Shown: positions 18,613 to 29,585, numbered from the stretch's first letter. The stretch: 64,000 bases of DNA from JAWQFO01 sp033436665 (GCF_033436665.1 NZ_JAWQFO010000004.1:334649-398648), one strand, 5' to 3'. A program made the numbers and translations. The notes: generated from the sequence alone by a model not told the origin.

Positions 18613-20400
18613 TCAGTGTCCGGCGGCCGCGGCACCTGCGCCGCGCGGGACACGGACGCTTTCGACCAGATCGCGGATTTCCTGCGGCGTCTCCTTGGTC
18701 ATCCCGGCGACGATGTAGGCGACGGCAAAGTTGATCGCCGCGCCCACGGCGCCGAACGAGGTCGACTTGATCGTGCCGAGCAGCGGGTCCGCATCCGTGA
18801 AGCTGTTGGTGTCGGGGATGAAGAACCAGCCCTTGTGCAGGAAGATGTAGACCAGCGTCACCACGAGCCCGGCAAGCATGCCCGCCACGGCACCGTGATT
18901 GTTGATCCGCTTGGAGAAGATCCCCATCATCAGCGCCGGGAAGATCGTCGCCGCTGCAAGGCCGAAGGCCAGCGCCACGGTCTGCGCCGCGAAGCCCGGC
19001 GGGTTGAGCCCGAGGTAGGTCGCCACCACGATGGCCACCGCCATCGCGATCCGCGCCGACAGAAGCTCGCCCTTCTCCGAGATCTGTGGCGTCAGCTGGC
19101 CCTTCATGAGGTCATGGCTGACCGCCGAGGAAATCGCCAGCAGAAGACCCGCCGCGGTCGACAGCGCCGCGGCCAGACCGCCGGCAGCCACAAGGCCGAT
19201 CACCCAACCGGGCAGGTTGGCGATCTCTGGGTTGGCGAGCACAAGGATGTCACGGTTGAAGTTGGTGAGTTCGTTGCCCTGCCAACCGTTTGCCTCGGCG
19301 CGCTCGGCCATCGTGTCGCTGGCGTCGTTGTAGTACTGGATCTTTCCGTCGCCGTTCTTGTCTTCCCAGCCCAGCAGACCGGTCTTCTGCCAGGTCAGCA
19401 TCCAGTCATAGTCGGGATCGCTCTCGATGGTCTCGACCGACACCGCCTCGCCGTCCGTGCCGTTGGGCCAGAACATCTCGGTGATGTTGAGCCGCGCCAT
19501 CGCGCCCACGGCCGGGGCCGTCAGGTAAAGCAGCGCGATGAAGACCAGCGCCCAGCCCGCCGACCAGCGTGCATCCGACACCTTGGGAACGGTGAAGAAG
19601 CGCATGATCACGTGCGGCAGGCCCGCGGTGCCGATCATCAGCGACAGGGTGAAGAGCACCATGTTGAACGTGTCGCCGTTGTGAGTGGTGTATTCTGCGA
19701 AGCCGAGCTCGCGCAGGATCTGGTCGAGCTTGGCCAGGAGCGGCTCGCCGCTGGCCTGGTGATCGCCGAAAAGGCCGAGGCCCGGGATCGGGTTGCCGGT
19801 CAGTTGCAGCGAGATGAAGATCGCCGGGATGGTGTAGGCGAGGATCAGCACCACGTATTGCGCCACCTGCGTGTAGGTCACGCCTTTCATGCCGCCGAAG
19901 ACTGCGTAGGCAAAGACCACCGTCGCACCGATCAGCAGGCCGGTGGTGTTGGAGACTTCGAGGAAGCGTCCGAAGGCCACGCCGACGCCGGTCATCTGGC
20001 CGATCACGTAGGTCACCGAGGCGACGATCAGGCAGATCACGGCGACAAGCCGCGCGGTGCTGGAATAGAACCTGTCGCCGATGAACTCGGAGACGGTGAA
20101 CTTGCCGAACTTGCGCAGGTAGGGCGCCAGCAGAAGCGCCAGCAGCACGTAGCCGCCGGTCCAGCCCATCAGGAAGGTCGAGTTGTCATAGCCGGTGAAG
20201 GCGATAAGCCCCGCCATCGAGATGAACGAGGCTGCCGACATCCAGTCGGCCGCGGTGGCCATGCCGTTGGTGACCGGGTGAACGCCGCGCCCGGCGGCAT
20301 AGAATTCCGAGGTGGACCCGGCGCGGGCCCAGATCGCGATGCCGATGTAGAGCGCGAAGGACGCGCCCACGAACAGCAGGTTCAGGGTGAACTGATCCAT
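18613..20400 (-). CDS. Sodium:solute symporter, VC_2705/ActP-like large subunit
   Basis: A 595-residue SSS-family permease with about 13 transmembrane helices, importing a small carboxylate with sodium. Acetate is the likely substrate because acs and adk are directly upstream, but pyruvate, propionate or lactate are possible. Between two helices lies a long hydrophilic loop (about 305-390) with an EF-hand-like segment, D347-x-N349-x-D351-G, which may bind calcium. The loop is known in this subfamily. It begins 13 bp after the DUF4212 gene with a strong AAAGGAGG ribosome site. It is longer than E. coli ActP (549 residues) mainly because of the loop. Confidence 0.9.
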   Translation of the reverse strand: MDQFTLNLLFVGASFALYIGIAIWARAGSTSEFYAAGRGVHPVTNGMATAADWMSAASFISMAGLIAFTGYDNSTFLMGWTGGYVLLALLLAPYLRKFGKFTVSEFIGDRFYSSTARLVAVICLIVASVTYVIGQMTGVGVAFGRFLEVSNTTGLLIGATVVFAYAVFGGMKGVTYTQVAQYVVLILAYTIPAIFISLQLTGNPIPGLGLFGDHQASGEPLLAKLDQILRELGFAEYTTHNGDTFNMVLFTLSLMIGTAGLPHVIMRFFTVPKVSDARWSAGWALVFIALLYLTAPAVGAMARLNITEMFWPNGTDGEAVSVETIESDPDYDWMLTWQKTGLLGWEDKNGDGKIQYYNDASDTMAERAEANGWQGNELTNFNRDILVLANPEIANLPGWVIGLVAAGGLAAALSTAAGLLLAISSAVSHDLMKGQLTPQISEKGELLSARIAMAVAIVVATYLGLNPPGFAAQTVALAFGLAAATIFPALMMGIFSKRINNHGAVAGMLAGLVVTLVYIFLHKGWFFIPDTNSFTDADPLLGTIKSTSFGAVGAAINFAVAYIVAGMTKETPQEIRDLVESVRVPRGAGAAAAGH

Positions 20401-20413
20401 CTTTCCCCTCCTT

Positions 20414-20674
20414 TCAGATTTCGTCGACGCCGTGGTCGCGGTCGAGCTTGTTCATGCGCCAGGCGTAGAAGAAGATCAGGATCAGGAAGACAAGGATCGA
20501 CCCCTGCTGGGCAAACCAGAACCCCAGATCGCTGCCGCCGACGGTGATCCCCGACAGAAGCGGCCGCAACAGGATCGCGAAGCCGAATGACACGAGGGCC
20601 CAGATGACCAGGCTCCACGTGATGAGACGCAGATTGGCGGACCAGTATGCGTTGTCCTTGGATGGTTCAGACAT
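20414..20674 (-). CDS. DUF4212 small membrane subunit of the symporter
   Basis: An 86-residue inner-membrane protein with two transmembrane helices (about 18-38 and 52-70) and charged ends. DUF4212 proteins almost always precede a VC_2705-type sodium:solute symporter and are taken as its small subunit. The start ATG at 20674 has GGAGGAAT upstream. It follows adk by 87 bp that contain a strong hairpin. Confidence 0.9.
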   Translation of the reverse strand: MSEPSKDNAYWSANLRLITWSLVIWALVSFGFAILLRPLLSGITVGGSDLGFWFAQQGSILVFLILIFFYAWRMNKLDRDHGVDEI

Positions 20675-20731
20675 GGGAAATTCCTCCTCCCGTCCGGTTG
20701 AGATGCGGCGCGGCTGCGCCGGTTCGGTGAT

Positions 20732-20755
20732 CCGGCGCGCGTCGCGGCGCGCCGG
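20732..20755 (-). other. Strong hairpin between adk and DUF4212
   Basis: A perfect 9-bp GC-only inverted repeat (20732-20740 with 20747-20755, 6-base loop) starts 6 bases after the adk stop. There is no T-run on the minus strand. It is the second intercistronic hairpin site of the acetate operon and may be a processing or stabilising element. Confidence 0.65.
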
Positions 20756-20761
20756 GGATCC

Positions 20762-21451
20762 TCACGCCAGCGTCCGTGCGACGACGGCGGTCAGGGTTTC
20801 GGAAACGGTTGTGATCGGCGCCATCGCGTCCACGCACTCAAGAGTGCCGCGCCGCGCGTAATAGGCGATCAATGGTGCCGTTTCGGCATGATAGGCGGCG
20901 AGGCGCGCGGTTACCGTCTTTGGCGTGTCATCGGCGCGGCGCGCGAACTCGGCGCCGCCGCAGACATCGCACCTGCCGGGGGTCCCGGGCCGCTTGAAGC
21001 TGTCGTGGTAGCCCTCGCCGCAGGCTGTGCAGGTGAACCGGCCCGACACCCGTGCCACCATCGCCGCATCGTCGACCTCGAGGCTGACGGCGGCGGTGAT
21101 CTGCCGGCCCTGTCCGGCCATCATAGCATCGAGCGCCTCTGCCTGGGCGATGGTGCGCGGGAAGCCGTCGAAGATCACGCCGGCAGCGCAATCGTCCGCG
21201 GCCAGCCGGTCGCGCAGGATCGCGATCACGACCGCGTCCGGCACGAGCCCGCCGCTCTCCATGACCGACTTGGCCGCTTGTCCCGCCGGCGTCCCCGCGG
21301 CGACGGCGGACCTTAGAAGGTCGCCGGTGGACAGCTGCATAAGGCCGAACCGCTCTTGCAGTAGGCGGGCCTGCGTGCCCTTCCCCGCGCCCGGCGGTCC
21401 CAGCAGGACAAGGTTCACGCAGCGCGAAAGGGTGGGTGTCGTGCCGTCCAT
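20762..21451 (-). CDS. adk: Adenylate kinase, zinc-lid type, coupled to acs
   Basis: A 229-residue adenylate kinase (ATP + AMP = 2 ADP). The P-loop is GPPGAGKGT near 18-26; the lid holds four cysteines in two C-x2-C pairs (CTAC and CDVC), the zinc-binding lid form. In most relatives adk lies in the ribosomal protein operon, so this is probably an extra copy. It starts 11 bp after the acs stop. Acetyl-CoA synthetase releases AMP, and this enzyme returns that AMP to ADP, which explains the pairing. ATG 21451 has a GTGAGGG ribosome site; the GTG at 21418 would give a 218-residue protein closer to family length. Confidence 0.88.
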   Translation of the reverse strand: MDGTTPTLSRCVNLVLLGPPGAGKGTQARLLQERFGLMQLSTGDLLRSAVAAGTPAGQAAKSVMESGGLVPDAVVIAILRDRLAADDCAAGVIFDGFPRTIAQAEALDAMMAGQGRQITAAVSLEVDDAAMVARVSGRFTCTACGEGYHDSFKRPGTPGRCDVCGGAEFARRADDTPKTVTARLAAYHAETAPLIAYYARRGTLECVDAMAPITTVSETLTAVVARTLA

Positions 21452-21462
21452 CCCGGCCGCCC

Positions 21463-23430
<1,968 letters not shown>

Positions 23431-23509
23431 CTGTGTCTCCTCCTGGAAGCGGCTGTCGGCAACGCCCCAAACACTGCGCGCCGCACATCGGCTGCAAAGA
23501 TGTCCTACA

Positions 23510-23550
23510 CTAGATCAGTAAATCGCAGAATTTTTTGTTCTAGATCAATA
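23510..23550 (-). promoter_or_regulatory. Direct repeat in the acs promoter, one copy resembling an FNR/CRP-type box
   Basis: CTAGATCARTA occurs at 23510-23520 and 23540-23550, 30 bp apart (about three helix turns), 80-120 bp upstream of the acs ATG. The distal copy lies in TTGTTCTAGATCAA (23535-23548), one base from the FNR-family consensus TTGAT-N4-ATCAA. The proximal copy is a poorer half-site. Activator binding is inferred; no regulator gene is next to it. Confidence 0.45.
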
Positions 23551-23800
23551 AGTAGATTGTAAACTGTTTTTCGGATAATTAGGACTCTCGTCAATAACTT
23601 TGCCAAACCCCCGATTCCGGCAATGTTTTCAACGATCCTGTTCTGCGGCCTGCGATACCGCCGGCGTCTCAACCTGAGGATGTGTGCGCTAACAGAAAAT
23701 GCGAAACTGCGGCGGCATGCCGCAGCGCAGCGTCATTGGGAGCATCGATGTCGGGAATCAGGCGCCGAATCATGTCGACGCGACGCAGGCGGAGAAAGCA

Positions 23801-23828
23801 GGCCCGCCCCGGAAGACCGGGGTGGGCC
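23801..23828 (-). terminator. Probable phoX terminator hairpin
   Basis: A 12-bp inverted repeat with one G-T pair (23801-23812 with 23817-23828, 4-base loop) starts 9 bases after the phoX stop. On the minus strand it is followed by TGCTTTCTCC, a weak T-rich tail. Confidence 0.65.
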
Positions 23829-23837
23829 GTCGTCGGC

Positions 23838-25754
23838 TCAGCCGACCAGTGCGTTGTCGTCGCGCTTTATCACGATGATCGACGAGCGTGGCAGGCTGCC
23901 GTCGCCGTCCGGGAACGGCGCGGCGGGGTGCTGGATCCCGACGAACATCGACCGGCGATCGGACGACCATGTCAGACCGGTGACCTCGGAGCCATTCGGA
24001 CCCGTCATGAAGCGGCGGATCTCGCCGGTCACCGGATCGCCCGCAAGCATCTGGTTGTTGCCCATGCCCACGAAGTCGCCCTCGTTCGAATCGTCGCCGT
24101 CGGTCTGGATCCAGATCACACCGGTGGTATCGATCATCATACCGTCGGGCGAGTTGAAGAGATTGCCCGCGTTGACGTTCTCGGACCCGGCGTTGGGCGT
24201 GCCTTCGTGCACCTCCGGGTTTCCGGCCATGACGTAGAGATCCCAGTCGAACGTCGCGACCGTGTGATCGTCCTCATGCGGGCGCCAGCGCACGATCTGC
24301 CCGTATTCGTTGGTCTCGCGCGGGTTGGGCGCGTTCACGCTCATCTCGTCGCCGCCGGCGTTGGTCTTGATCGACCCGTCGTCGTTTGTGGTCCCCCGAC
24401 GCGAGTTGTTGGTCAGGCAGCAATAGGCCTCGACCGCCTGCGGGTTGACCGCCACCCATTCGGGCCGGTCCATCGTCGTCGCACCGACTGCAGAGGCCGC
24501 GGTCCGGGTGAAGATCGCGATTTCGGCCGCGTCCATGCCGGTCGCCTCGGGCGTCAGAGCCACCCATTCGCCGGTCATGTCGTCGTTGAACTTCGCGGCG
24601 AAAAGCTGACCCTCGCTCAGCAGCGTCGAGGTGTCAGCGCCCGGCATGTAGCTGTCGCGGCTGACCCACTTGTACATGAACTCGCCACGCTCGTCGTCGC
24701 CCATGTAGACCACGACACGTCCGTCCGGCGCCACGACGGCCGCCGCGTTCTCGTGCTTGATCCGCCCCAGCGCCGTGTGCTTGACCGGCGTCGAGTCGGG
24801 GTTCGCGGGATCGATCTCGACGATGTAGCCCACGCGATGCGGTTCGTTCGGGGTCTTCGAGACGTCGAACCGCGGATCGTGAACGTGGTAATTGTAGCCC
24901 CACCCGTCCGCTCCGACGCCGTAGCGTTCGTATCCGGCAACAAGCTTTTCGTCTGTCGGCATCTCACCGGTGGCGCCGAAGTAGCCGTTGAAGTTCTCTT
25001 CACAGGTCAGGTAGGTGCCCCAGGGCGTCCGGCCCGAGCCGCAATTGTTGAAGGTCCCGAGCGACTCGGTGCCGGTCGGATCGGCCTCGGTCTTGAGCAG
25101 GTCGTGCCCGGCCGCAGGGCCGACGATCTTCATCGGCGAGTTGTGGTGGATCCGACGGTTGAACGGGCTGTCGACGACCACGGACCAGCCATCGTCGCCC
25201 TCTTCGATCTCCATGACCGAAACACCCTGCAACTGCTGCAGAAGCAGAACGTCATCCGCCGACGCCGGGTCGCCCTCTTCGGTATGCGGCAGGTTGATGT
25301 CGTTGTTCGTGTACTCGCTGTTGACGACCAGGATCTCGCGTCCGCCGACGTTGAACAACTCCATGCCATCGGTGTTCTCGCCGAAGACACGATCGGATCC
25401 CTGGACCGGCACGCCGGTCTCGGCGTTGAATTCCGGCGCGTCCGAGAACAGCGGATCGCCCCAGCGCACCAGCACGTCCCAGCTGTAGCCGTCAGGCACG
25501 TGGACGGTGCCGTCGGTCTGTGCCGCGATCTGTTCGAAGGCAAAGCGCGTGCTTTCCTGCGCCATCGCCGTGCTGCCCTTGAGGAAGGCAGTGCCCATCA
25601 CCGCCGCGCCGGACCCGAAGGCCAATGCGCCGCCAAGAAAACCGCGGCGCGAGATCGCGCGTTCGACCACACGGTCGAATTCCTGCACTTTCGAACGCGG
25701 GAAATTTACCTCGTCCCACTCGTCTGGCGAAAACTTGTGCTGGCTGTCATTCAT
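23838..25754 (-). CDS. phoX: PhoX-family alkaline phosphatase, Tat-exported
   Basis: A 638-residue secreted phosphatase that frees phosphate from organic monoesters in the periplasm or outside the cell, using calcium and iron. A twin-arginine signal (S35-R-R-G-F-L40) precedes a hydrophobic stretch ending near TAMAQE (64). The family motifs CGSGRTPWGTYLTCEEN (near 243) and the acidic metal ligands along the beta-propeller are present and the length is normal. A candidate PHO box lies upstream and a hairpin terminator downstream, so it looks like a single-gene phosphate-starvation unit. Confidence 0.9.
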   Translation of the reverse strand: MNDSQHKFSPDEWDEVNFPRSKVQEFDRVVERAISRRGFLGGALAFGSGAAVMGTAFLKGSTAMAQESTRFAFEQIAAQTDGTVHVPDGYSWDVLVRWGDPLFSDAPEFNAETGVPVQGSDRVFGENTDGMELFNVGGREILVVNSEYTNNDINLPHTEEGDPASADDVLLLQQLQGVSVMEIEEGDDGWSVVVDSPFNRRIHHNSPMKIVGPAAGHDLLKTEADPTGTESLGTFNNCGSGRTPWGTYLTCEENFNGYFGATGEMPTDEKLVAGYERYGVGADGWGYNYHVHDPRFDVSKTPNEPHRVGYIVEIDPANPDSTPVKHTALGRIKHENAAAVVAPDGRVVVYMGDDERGEFMYKWVSRDSYMPGADTSTLLSEGQLFAAKFNDDMTGEWVALTPEATGMDAAEIAIFTRTAASAVGATTMDRPEWVAVNPQAVEAYCCLTNNSRRGTTNDDGSIKTNAGGDEMSVNAPNPRETNEYGQIVRWRPHEDDHTVATFDWDLYVMAGNPEVHEGTPNAGSENVNAGNLFNSPDGMMIDTTGVIWIQTDGDDSNEGDFVGMGNNQMLAGDPVTGEIRRFMTGPNGSEVTGLTWSSDRRSMFVGIQHPAAPFPDGDGSLPRSSIIVIKRDDNALVG

Positions 25755-25825
25755 CAGCTTGCTCCCATATGACTGTCGGAAAGCGCCCCCCAGCGGCGCG
25801 CTCGACGGACCCTAGGGTACGCGAA

Positions 25826-25843
25826 GCAACAGATTCGTGACAT
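25826..25843 (-). promoter_or_regulatory. Candidate PHO box upstream of phoX
   Basis: Read on the minus strand it is ATGTCAC-GAAT-CTGTTGC: two heptamers with a 4-base spacer, matching the PhoB consensus CTGTCAY at 6 of 7 and 5 of 7 positions. It lies 72-89 bp before the phoX start codon, a normal distance. Confidence 0.5.
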
Positions 25844-25904
25844 ACGCGAATAGCTGCGACGGCATGCCGCTTCCAGGGCTGGCCGGTCAGGATCGAAGAT
25901 CGAC

Positions 25905-28397
25905 TTACCGGCTTTCCTGCGGCCTCTGCCTCGCCAGTTTCGGGCGGTGCAGCATTTCGGCCTTCGCCTCCGGCATGGCCGTCGCGACGCGGCGCAGGCG
26001 CAGCGCGTTGGTGACGACGAAGACGCTCGAGAGCGACATCGCGCCTGCCGCGAGAACCGGCGACAGAAGAATGCCCCACGCCGGATACAGCGCACCGGCG
26101 GCCACCGGAATCAATGCGATGTTGTAGGCAAACGCCCAGAACAGGTTCTGGCGGATGTTGCGCATCGTCCGGCGGCTGACCTCGAAGGCGTCGACCACGC
26201 CGGCAAGGTCGCCTGAGACCAGCACCACGTCGGCGGCCTCGATCGCCACGTCGGTGCCTCTTCCGATCGCAAGGCCGACGTCGGCGGCAGCCAGCGCCGG
26301 CGCATCGTTGATGCCGTCCCCGACGAAGGCGAGGCGTCCGTTTTCCCCGCGCATCCGCTCGAGCGCGGCGACCTTGCCGTCCGGCAGGACTTCGGCCGCG
26401 ACTTCGTCGATCCCCAGTCGGTCGGCAACGGCCCGCGCCGTTCCCGCGCTGTCACCGGTGATCATCGCCACCCTGAGGCCCTGCGCGTGCAGCGCCGCGA
26501 TGGCAGCCGCGCTCGACGGTTTCACGGGATCGGAGACACCCAGTGCCGCCACCGCGATGCCGTCCACGGCGACGAAGACCGGGCTTTGCCCGCGCGCCGC
26601 TATCGCCTCACCGGAAGCGGCGATCGGCGACAGGTCGAACCCCTCTTGTCGCAGCAACCGGTCGGTGCCGACCAGCACGCGCCGGCCCTCGACGTTGCCC
26701 TCTGCCCCCAGCCCGGCGTACGCCCGGAAATCCTCGACATCCGGATGGTTCAGGCCCCGCTGCGCGGCACCGCGCAGGATCGCATGAGCGACGGGATGCT
26801 CCGAGACCGCCTCGACCGCCGCCGCAAGGCGCAGCGCGTCCGTTTCAGACTGCCCGGGCGCGACGTGCAGCGCGGTGAGTTCCGGACGCCCTTCGGTCAG
26901 CGTCCCCGTCTTGTCGAAGGCCACCACGTCGACCGACTGCAGCGCCTGCAGTGCATCGCCCCTGCGGAACAGTACGCCCAGCCGCGCCGCGCGCCCCGTG
27001 CCGACCATGATCGAGGTCGGTGTCGCGAGACCCATTGCACAGGGGCAGGCGACGATAAGCACCGCGACACCGGCAACCAAGGCGTAGGGCAGCCTCGGCT
27101 CGGGGCCGAGGGCGAGCCACATTCCGATGCTGAGAAGGGCCACCGCGATGACCGCCGGGACGAAATAGAGCGTGATGCGGTCGACCAGCGCCTGGATCGG
27201 CAGGCGGGCGCCCTGGGCGTCCTCGACCATGCGGATGATCCGCGCAAGTGCGGTGTCGCGCCCCACGGCAGTCGCGCGAAAGCGTAGCGATCCAGAGCCG
27301 TTGACCGTGCCACCGGTCACCATGTCCCCTGCCGTCTTCTCGACCGGAAGCGCTTCGCCGGTCAGCATGCTCTCGTCGACCCAGGAGCGGCCCGAGACGA
27401 CTGCGCCGTCCGTGGCGACCCGGTCTCCGGGGCGCAGCAGCACGATGTCGCCCAGCCGAAGGTCCTGCACAGCGACCTCCTCGACCGTGCCGTCGCGGTC
27501 GACGCGCGCAGTTTCGGGGCGCAGCGCCACGAGTTCGCGGATCGCCGCTCCGGTCCGGCCCCGGGCGCGCGCCTCGAGCCAGCGCCCGAGCAGGATCAGT
27601 GTCACGATCACGGCCGCGGCCTCGAAGTAAACTTGCGCCGTTCCCGCCGGGAACAGACCGGGCGCGAAGGTCGCCAGCGTCGAATAGGTCCAGGCGGCAC
27701 CAGCTCCGAGGGCGACCAGCGCGTTCATGTCCGGAGCGCCCTTCAGCAGGGCCGGTACACCGAGACGGAAGAACCGCGCGCCGGGCCAGGCGAGAACGGC
27801 AGAGGTCAGGACGAACTGGATCACGCGCGCTGTCTGCATCCCGATGGATTGTGCGATCAGGTGGTGCAGCGCCGGAAAGGCGTGTGCCCCCATCTCCATC
27901 ACGAAGACCGGCAGGGTCAAGATGAAGGCGATCAGCGTCATGCGCCGCAGGTCCTCGGCCTCCGCCGCCTTTCGGTCCTGTTGGTCGTCCGCCACGCCGA
28001 TCCGGCGCACCGTGTAACCCGCGGCCTCGACGGCACGCGCCAGGTCTTCGGCGGCGACCGCGCCTGCAAGGACTCGGACGCGCGCACGGTCCGTGGCAAG
28101 GTTGACCTGCGCCTCGATGACGCCGGGCACGTCCGAAAACGCGCGCTGCACGCGCCCCACGCAGGAGGCACAGCTCATGCCCTGGATGCGGAAGTCTATC
28201 TGCTCGGTGCGGGCGGGGTATCCGGCATCGGCCAGCGCCGCGGCGACTTCGGGCGCGGCCACGCCGGCCACACGGGCGGTGCCGGTGGCGAGGTTGACAT
28301 GGGCGTCCTGCGCACCCGGCAGCCCGGTGAGTGCCCGTTCCACCCGCCCCACGCAGGAAGCGCAGGACATGTTGTCGATTGTCGCAGATAGTGCCAA
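25905..28397 (-). CDS. copA: Copper-exporting P1B-type ATPase
   Basis: An 830-residue heavy-metal ATPase exporting Cu(I) from the cytoplasm. Two N-terminal HMA domains carry MSCASC (C12/C15 and C76/C79). The membrane CPC motif is C451-P-C453, the phosphorylated Asp is D495 in DKTGT, SEHP lies near 533 and GDGINDAP near 716. All catalytic parts are intact. The start is a TTG at 28397; the next in-frame ATG would delete part of the first metal site, so TTG is the best start. A CueR-type promoter lies 37 bp upstream. No copper chaperone or cueR gene is adjacent. Confidence 0.93.
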   Translation of the reverse strand: MALSATIDNMSCASCVGRVERALTGLPGAQDAHVNLATGTARVAGVAAPEVAAALADAGYPARTEQIDFRIQGMSCASCVGRVQRAFSDVPGVIEAQVNLATDRARVRVLAGAVAAEDLARAVEAAGYTVRRIGVADDQQDRKAAEAEDLRRMTLIAFILTLPVFVMEMGAHAFPALHHLIAQSIGMQTARVIQFVLTSAVLAWPGARFFRLGVPALLKGAPDMNALVALGAGAAWTYSTLATFAPGLFPAGTAQVYFEAAAVIVTLILLGRWLEARARGRTGAAIRELVALRPETARVDRDGTVEEVAVQDLRLGDIVLLRPGDRVATDGAVVSGRSWVDESMLTGEALPVEKTAGDMVTGGTVNGSGSLRFRATAVGRDTALARIIRMVEDAQGARLPIQALVDRITLYFVPAVIAVALLSIGMWLALGPEPRLPYALVAGVAVLIVACPCAMGLATPTSIMVGTGRAARLGVLFRRGDALQALQSVDVVAFDKTGTLTEGRPELTALHVAPGQSETDALRLAAAVEAVSEHPVAHAILRGAAQRGLNHPDVEDFRAYAGLGAEGNVEGRRVLVGTDRLLRQEGFDLSPIAASGEAIAARGQSPVFVAVDGIAVAALGVSDPVKPSSAAAIAALHAQGLRVAMITGDSAGTARAVADRLGIDEVAAEVLPDGKVAALERMRGENGRLAFVGDGINDAPALAAADVGLAIGRGTDVAIEAADVVLVSGDLAGVVDAFEVSRRTMRNIRQNLFWAFAYNIALIPVAAGALYPAWGILLSPVLAAGAMSLSSVFVVTNALRLRRVATAMPEAKAEMLHRPKLARQRPQESR

Positions 28398-28433
28398 AGC
28401 GGCCGACCTTCACCAGCGGATTTCCTGAACGTC

Positions 28434-28464
28434 CACATAGGCGTTCCAGTAACTGGAAGGTCAA
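28434..28464 (-). promoter_or_regulatory. MerR/CueR-type copA promoter with 19-bp spacer and palindrome
   Basis: On the minus strand a -35 TTGACC (28459-28464) and a -10 TATGTG (28434-28439) are separated by exactly 19 bp. Inside the spacer is a perfect 7-1-7 dyad, TTCCAGT-T-ACTGGAA (28444-28458). The overlong spacer with a dyad is the hallmark of promoters activated by CueR-like MerR regulators, which untwist the DNA when copper binds. Confidence 0.85.
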
Positions 28465-28487
28465 GAGGTGCCGCGCAGGTGGCGGCG

Positions 28488-29585
28488 TCAGCGATAAAGC
28501 AGCGACTGTTCGTTGTTGAACAGGTGGACCTTGGCCGGATCGGCGGTCATGTGCATTTCCTGCCCACGCAACCCGGTGTGGATCCCGGCGAGCTTGGCGA
28601 TGACCGGTGCTTTCGATTCGTCGTCAGCATGGAAATAGAGCTGCGTGACCTCGCCCAGCGCCTCGACGATCTCGACCTCGCCCGAGAAGGCATAATTCTC
28701 GCCGTCCGCAGCGATCATGTCCTCGGGGCGGATCCCGACGTTCACCTTCATCCCCATGTCCTGCTCTTTGGTCGGAATGTTGGCCCGGATCCTGCCGCCG
28801 CCCCCGGTGACCGCGATCTCGGTCACGTCGCCGGTCCCGACGATTTCGCCCGGCAGCAGATTCATCGCCGGCGAGCCGATGAACTGCGCCACGAATTCGT
28901 TTTCGGGCCTCTCGTAAAGCTCGAGCGGTGTGCCGACCTGCGCAATGCCCTTGTTGGCCAACACCACGATGCGGCTGGCCAGCGTCATTGCCTCGACCTG
29001 ATCATGGGTCACGTAGATCATCGTCGAGTTCGGCATCGACTCCTTGAGTTGCGCAATCTCGATGCGCGTGGCGACTCGCAGCGAGGCATCGAGGTTCGAC
29101 AGCGGTTCGTCGAAAAGGTAGACCTTGGGATCGCGCACGATCGCGCGGCCGATGGCGACACGCTGACGCTGTCCGCCCGAAAGCGCCTTGGGAAGGCGAT
29201 CGAGGTACTGGTCGAGTTGCAGCACCTTGGCCGCGCGGGCCACCGCGGCATCGATCTCGGACTGGCTTTTCTTGGCGAGCTTCAGAGCGAAAGCCATGTT
29301 GTCGCGCACCGTCATGTGCGGATAAAGCGCGTAGGACTGGAACACCATCGCGATGCCACGTTGCGCGGGCGGCACGTCGTTCATGCGCACGCCGTCGATG
29401 GTCAGTTCGCCTGAGGTGATTTTTTCCAGACCGGCGATCATCCGCAAGAGCGTGGACTTGCCGCAGCCCGAGGGTCCGACGAAAACGATGAGTTCGCCCG
29501 TCGTGATGTCGAGGTCGATGTGCTTGAGCACCTCCACCGTGCCGCCATAGGCCTTTCCTACATCGGTCAGCTTCAGATTGGCCAT
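28488..29585 (-). CDS. aglK: Alpha-glucoside ABC transporter ATPase AglK
   Basis: A 365-residue MalK/UgpC-type ATPase: Walker A GPSGCGKST (K43), signature LSGGQ (135-139), Walker B LFDEPLSNLD (157-166) and a C-terminal OB/TOBE regulatory domain (about 240-360). It powers the AglEFG importer at the inner membrane. It is the last gene of aglEFGAK, 27 bp after aglA. Such ATPases are sometimes shared with other sugar importers. Confidence 0.9.
   Translation of the reverse strand: MANLKLTDVGKAYGGTVEVLKHIDLDITTGELIVFVGPSGCGKSTLLRMIAGLEKITSGELTIDGVRMNDVPPAQRGIAMVFQSYALYPHMTVRDNMAFALKLAKKSQSEIDAAVARAAKVLQLDQYLDRLPKALSGGQRQRVAIGRAIVRDPKVYLFDEPLSNLDASLRVATRIEIAQLKESMPNSTMIYVTHDQVEAMTLASRIVVLANKGIAQVGTPLELYERPENEFVAQFIGSPAMNLLPGEIVGTGDVTEIAVTGGGGRIRANIPTKEQDMGMKVNVGIRPEDMIAADGENYAFSGEVEIVEALGEVTQLYFHADDESKAPVIAKLAGIHTGLRGQEMHMTADPAKVHLFNNEQSLLYR

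Larger units (their letters stand above)
23431..23837. other. 407-bp intergenic region: acs promoter and phoX terminator
   Basis: No gene is visible here. The left part (about 23500-23600) is markedly AT-rich for this genome and holds the direct repeat upstream of acs. The right end holds the phoX terminator hairpin. The middle, about 23620-23790, shows nothing I can name. Confidence 0.7.

Noticed and set aside
23682..25772. Long open frame (about 700 codons) on the plus strand opposite phoX
   Set aside because: It is the antisense shadow of a clear PhoX gene in GC-rich DNA; its product is Arg/Val/His-rich with no recognisable motif.
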